Of a DNA stretch of 8,608 nucleotides, positions 7,215 to 8,608 are shown piece by piece; position 1 is the stretch's first letter, and every line of letters begins with the position of its first letter. This DNA comes from an uncultured bacterium (lineage in GTDB: Bacteria; Chloroflexota; Anaerolineae; JACIWP01). The DNA lies in NCBI GenBank assembly GCA_903872005.1, contig CAIQJD010000202.1, positions 1 through 8,608 of the forward strand, written 5' to 3'. The translations under genes and the position numbers were made by a program. Under the pieces are notes generated by a model, which saw nothing but the letters and a program-made list of their open reading frames with translations, was not told the origin of the DNA and made no database searches.

Positions 7215-8608
7215 TCACGCGTGGGCGTGCAGCTCGGCTTTGCGCCGGGCGACCGCAGCTTCAATGCGAGCGATGGCGGCCGGGCTGGCGACTGGCGCGG
7301 CCGGCCTGGCCGTCAGCTTCTCGACGATCTCGTGGGCCTTCTCCAACTGCGCTTTGGCCGTGCTGCGATGGCCCAGCCGGTTGTACGACTTGGGGGTCAG
7401 GCGCTCGCCGCTACGCATATACTTCATGGTGTGCGGGTCTTCCAGGTAGTGGCCGGCCGGCCCCACGCGCCGGATCGCTTCCACCGCCAGGCGCTCTTTG
7501 TCCACCGCGATGCCCTGGACGAAGCGCCGCGCCGATAGCACCAGGTCCAGGTCTATGATGTGCTGCTCCAACGAGAGGACGACGGCATTGTCCAGGTCGC
7601 CGTTGGCATAGATCACATCCGCGCCGGCGGCCAGGGTGGCGAAGGAGGACATGATCTTCTCCGCGCCGCACTGCTCGTCGAAGGTCAGCGAGTCGGTGTA
7701 CTTGGATGGGCTGCACAGCGGCAGGCTGTAGAAGCGGCCCATTTCCAGCAGGGCAGCCATTTGCAGCGGGTATTCCGGGCTGGACATGGAGATGATGCCG
7801 CTACGCAGGTCGAGGGTGCAAGGGATGCCGCCGTAGAAGACCGGGCAGCCCGGATTGACCATCTGCACGGCCACAGCCATGAAGACGCTCTCGGCGTTCA
7901 ACTGCACGACCTCGCCGGCCGTCGTCACCGGCGCGGTGCCGCCGCCGGCCGGCATCGGCATGACGAAGGTCGGGATGCCCTTCTCGGCCGACAGGCGCAA
8001 CACGCCGCAGCTCTCGCGATCCAGTTGCAGCGGCGCGGTGCTGGAAAGGCCCATGGTCATGATGCGCTCTTTGCTCAGGTCGCCGCTCTCGCTGGCCGCT
8101 TCGGCCACGGCCACCCAGTCCAGCGCCGCCTGATAGCTGATGGGCAGGCTGAAGAGGTGCTTGTCGGTGTAGAGCGCGACGAGCTGCATGGAGTGGAGGC
8201 CGTTGAACTCCGGCGGGCCGGCGATGTCGCTGACCGGCGTGTCGGTGCGTAGCACCCAGTGGACGTCGTCCAGGGCATTGGCGATCTGGCACGACTTGAG
8301 GATGTCGCTCACCATCGGCTCGCGCGGCTTCGTCGCGCCATAGTCCAGCGTCTTGGGCAGCAGGGCGCGCTGACAGATGTAGGCTTCTTGGGCCGGGATG
8401 GGCATACGCTGGCCGCGCCGGTTGAGCAGGGTGAAGGCGTGGGGGGCCTGGGCCAGGGATTCCATCACCAGCGCCGGCGCGATGCGGACATCGCCGGTGG
8501 CGTCGTCCACGCGCGCGCCGCGCCGGCGCATGATCTCGCGCAGGCCAGGATCGTAGGCGCGCATGCCAATCGTATCCAATACCTCCAGCGTGGCCGCATG
8601 CACGGCCT
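7215..8608 (-). CDS. MttB/MtgB-family methylamine/betaine:corrinoid methyltransferase, 5' end off the window
   Basis: At least 463 residues are read to the right edge. The alternative GTG at 8603 is probably internal, because the following HAATLEVLDTIGM matches the family's N-terminal helix (like IHEASLEILEEVG), so some 15-40 residues are missing. Family hallmarks, numbered from that GTG, are MPMPAGGGTAPVT (215-227), NPGCPVFYGG (250-259), the SSPEYPLQMAALLEMGRFYSLP region, YTDSLTFDEQCGAEK (302-316), DLDLVLSARRFVQGI (351-365) and GHYLEDPHT (384-392). These enzymes cleave a methyl from trimethylamine (Pyl-containing MttB) or from betaines (non-Pyl members such as MtgB for glycine betaine) and put it on Co(I) of the corrinoid protein. 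No in-frame amber codon occurs, so this is a non-pyrrolysine member. The exact substrate is undetermined. It is the first visible gene of the operon. Its promoter is outside the window. Confidence 0.92.
   Translation of the reverse strand, partial: AVHAATLEVLDTIGMRAYDPGLREIMRRRGARVDDATGDVRIAPALVMESLAQAPHAFTLLNRRGQRMPIPAQEAYICQRALLPKTLDYGATKPREPMVSDILKSCQIANALDDVHWVLRTDTPVSDIAGPPEFNGLHSMQLVALYTDKHLFSLPISYQAALDWVAVAEAASESGDLSKERIMTMGLSSTAPLQLDRESCGVLRLSAEKGIPTFVMPMPAGGGTAPVTTAGEVVQLNAESVFMAVAVQMVNPGCPVFYGGIPCTLDLRSGIISMSSPEYPLQMAALLEMGRFYSLPLCSPSKYTDSLTFDEQCGAEKIMSSFATLAAGADVIYANGDLDNAVVLSLEQHIIDLDLVLSARRFVQGIAVDKERLAVEAIRRVGPAGHYLEDPHTMKYMRSGERLTPKSYNRLGHRSTAKAQLEKAHEIVEKLTARPAAPVASPAAIARIEAAVARRKAELHAHA

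Noticed and set aside
7187..7264. 26-residue N-terminal extension of the corrinoid protein from a TTG
   Set aside because: It would overlap the methyltransferase gene, it has no family match, and a better Shine-Dalgarno stands before the ATG at 7186.
8601..8603. GTG as the true start of the methyltransferase
   Set aside because: The family's N-terminal helix begins before this codon and the upstream codon is open. No ribosome-binding site can be judged in the remaining 5 bases, so the gene is treated as partial.
7215..8608. Pyrrolysine-containing MttB
   Set aside because: There is no in-frame TAG in the readable frame, and no pyl genes or tRNA-Pyl are visible in the window.

Overview
The window is a GC-rich bacterial chromosome fragment with all six recognisable genes on the minus strand, so transcription runs from position 8608 towards 1. 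The likely source is a Chloroflexota bacterium (Anaerolineae/Ardenticatenia-like). This rests on the secreted protein with a long alternating Thr-X stalk, the extreme density of the hexamer GCCGGC, and the intergenic palindromes. It is an inference from style, not from a marker gene.

Right part (8608 to 3873): four genes in one direction with short gaps look like one catabolic operon. In transcription order they are an MttB/MtgB-type methyltransferase without an in-frame amber codon (its 5' end lies off the window), a 210-residue cobalamin-binding corrinoid protein, a metal-dependent amidohydrolase of the imidazolonepropionase/prolidase-like group, and a class III PLP aminotransferase. The first two are the standard substrate-specific half of a corrinoid methyl-transfer system: MttB-type enzymes demethylate a quaternary or tertiary amine such as a betaine and put the methyl on the corrinoid protein. 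The amidohydrolase and aminotransferase do not belong to the usual glycine-betaine set. They suggest a larger substrate that is hydrolysed and deaminated as well as demethylated. The second methyltransferase and the corrinoid re-activating protein are not in the window.

The junctions of this operon carry strong inverted repeats: an imperfect hairpin of about 33 bp per arm directly after the corrinoid-protein stop (6477-6553), a palindrome whose edge supplies part of the amidohydrolase stop codon (5241-5273), and a perfect 26-bp palindrome after the aminotransferase (3833-3858).

Left part (3799 to 1): a polytopic membrane protein resembling GT39/RgtA-like lipid-linked-sugar glycosyltransferases is followed by a 296-nt intergenic region. 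That region holds a textbook sigma-70-type promoter (TTGACT, 17 bp, TAGAAT) and a perfect Shine-Dalgarno. These drive a secreted multidomain protein: signal peptide, DNRLRE-like module, Thr-rich stalk, fibronectin-III-like and Ig-like domains. It runs off the left edge. No tRNA, rRNA, CRISPR, transposase or origin was seen.
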